Assembly: GCA_022494885.1 (NCBI GenBank)
Contig: JAGVSM010003641.1
Location: forward strand, 1 to 64,000
DNA length: 64,000 nucleotides
Source of the DNA: Micrasema longulum
Lineage: Eukaryota; Arthropoda; Insecta; Trichoptera; Brachycentridae
Direction of reading: 5' to 3'
Shown one piece after another: positions 63,400 to 64,000 of the stretch (position 1 is its first letter; the number at the start of each line of letters is the position of its first letter). The position numbers were made by a program, and so were the translations under genes. Under the pieces are notes generated by a model, which was not told the origin of the DNA, ran no database searches, and was given only the letters and a program-made list of their open reading frames with translations.

Positions 63400-63900
63400 T
63401 GTTTATTATTAAGAGAGAATCAAACATTTTCGACAAAGTATGAAAACAGATGAAGTGTATGGTAAACAAATAGTTAACAAAATAGTAAACAAACATCTTC
63501 GAGATTTGCACTTGTTAAAAAGCCCAGAGAGAATAAAATACAAGCTGTGCTGGACAGTATTCAAATCCCTTCATGAAATGGCTCCAAAATACCCATTGGA
63601 CCTTTGTATTAGGGAAAATACATGTCAAAGAAAATCTACTCTTAGGTCAGCATTTGATTCAGGAAGAGGAAAACTTGTCGAAATCCGGCGCTCCCCAAAC
63701 ACTAGATTTGGAGATCGTGCTTTTGCCGCCGCCGGCCCCTCTGCCTGGAACCAATTGCCTTCAAACTTACAAATCATCGACAGTCCCAGTCAGTTCAGAT
63801 CCCAACTAAAATTCCACTTCTTCAGACTATCATACCCTCAATTTTAAATCTGGAAATATTTATTTATTTTTATTTATTTAAATCTTAAAGTAGGGCACAC
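63400..63900 (+). mobile_element. LINE C-terminus with 135-codon open frame
   Basis: Frame 63440-63847 is intact: NKHLRDLHLLKSPERIKYKL, CWTVFKSLHEMAPKYPLDLC, STLRSAFDSGRGKLVEIRRS, PNTRFGDRAFAAAGPSAWNQ, LPSNLQIIDSPSQFRSQLK. Same architecture as the LINE at 18429-18915: LHLL, YKLCW-VFKSLHE-AP-Y, LRSA, RFGDRAFA-AGPSAWN-LP, FR--LK-HFF. It is the end of a CR1/jockey-type ORF2. The lack of stops suggests a young insertion. 3' UTR with ATTTATTTTTATTTATTT from 63860; the end of the element is not certain. Confidence 0.8.
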
Positions 63901-64000
63901 ATATCATACATATTGTTATGTGTGTTCTAATAATAACATTGCAAATATATTTAATTTATAAATTGTTTATCACATATGTCTTGACCATTATTTTTAATTT

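Overview
The window looks like AT-rich, repeat-dominated eukaryotic DNA, most likely from an arthropod and probably an insect. Three things point there. The only clear host coding exon (1148-1588) is the C-terminal part of a CHK/ecdysteroid-kinase-like (EcKinase) protein, a family greatly expanded in insects. The rest is a dense mixture of non-LTR retrotransposon tails, tRNA-derived SINEs, Penelope-like elements (PLEs) and a mariner-like transposon. No bacterial-style operons, CRISPR arrays, rRNA genes or credible free-standing tRNA genes were seen. All element families below were defined by comparing copies within the window; the letters (SINE A-D, LINE A, LINE B and so on) are local labels, not database names.

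Layout. 1-9 kb: EcKinase terminal exon, LINE reverse-transcriptase (RT) fragments, two 5'-truncated LINE A copies, foldback family E copies, and an unrelated 200-bp hairpin. 9-20 kb: SINEs B, A and C, two dispersed repeats (G and N), LINE B and another LINE each nested in an E copy, a palindromic PLE remnant at 15.1 kb, repeat I, and a terminal-inverted-repeat MITE (J). 20-36 kb: a LINE inserted antisense in the 3' UTR of another LINE (H), a PLE palindrome at 23.5 kb, the second copy of I, nested SINEs at 27 kb, several LINE tails, and a decayed mariner-like transposase at 33.7-34.9 kb. 36-48 kb: a second PLE palindrome, a compact MITE J, the best foldback E copy (40.2 kb), a PLE with a GIY-YIG endonuclease and hammerhead-like motif (41.1-41.7 kb), a LINE A copy in head-to-head halves (43 kb), a COX7A-like sequence on the minus strand (46.7 kb), and a second PLE family at 47.7-48.4 kb. 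48-64 kb: repeat P, a long TTTTA-type simple repeat, LINE B copies, a decayed LINE with an intact YADD box at 54 kb, a third MITE J flanked by repeat K, a minus-strand PLE tail at 58 kb, split E copies, tandem SINE D heads, and a LINE C-terminus with a 135-codon open frame at 63.4 kb.

The most interesting signals are: (1) hammerhead-ribozyme-like cores in PLE terminal repeats, in two families whose helix III is a loopless palindrome (ACGT or ACCGGT), so it could close only between two molecules; (2) a high-copy foldback element (E) that seems to lack any coding capacity and is repeatedly interrupted by LINEs; (3) a LINE whose two halves meet head to head, as expected for twin-primed 5' inversion. 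Apart from the EcKinase exon and possibly the COX7A-like sequence, I see no functioning host gene. Boundaries of repeats are estimates from by-eye comparison, usually good to about 5-20 bases.
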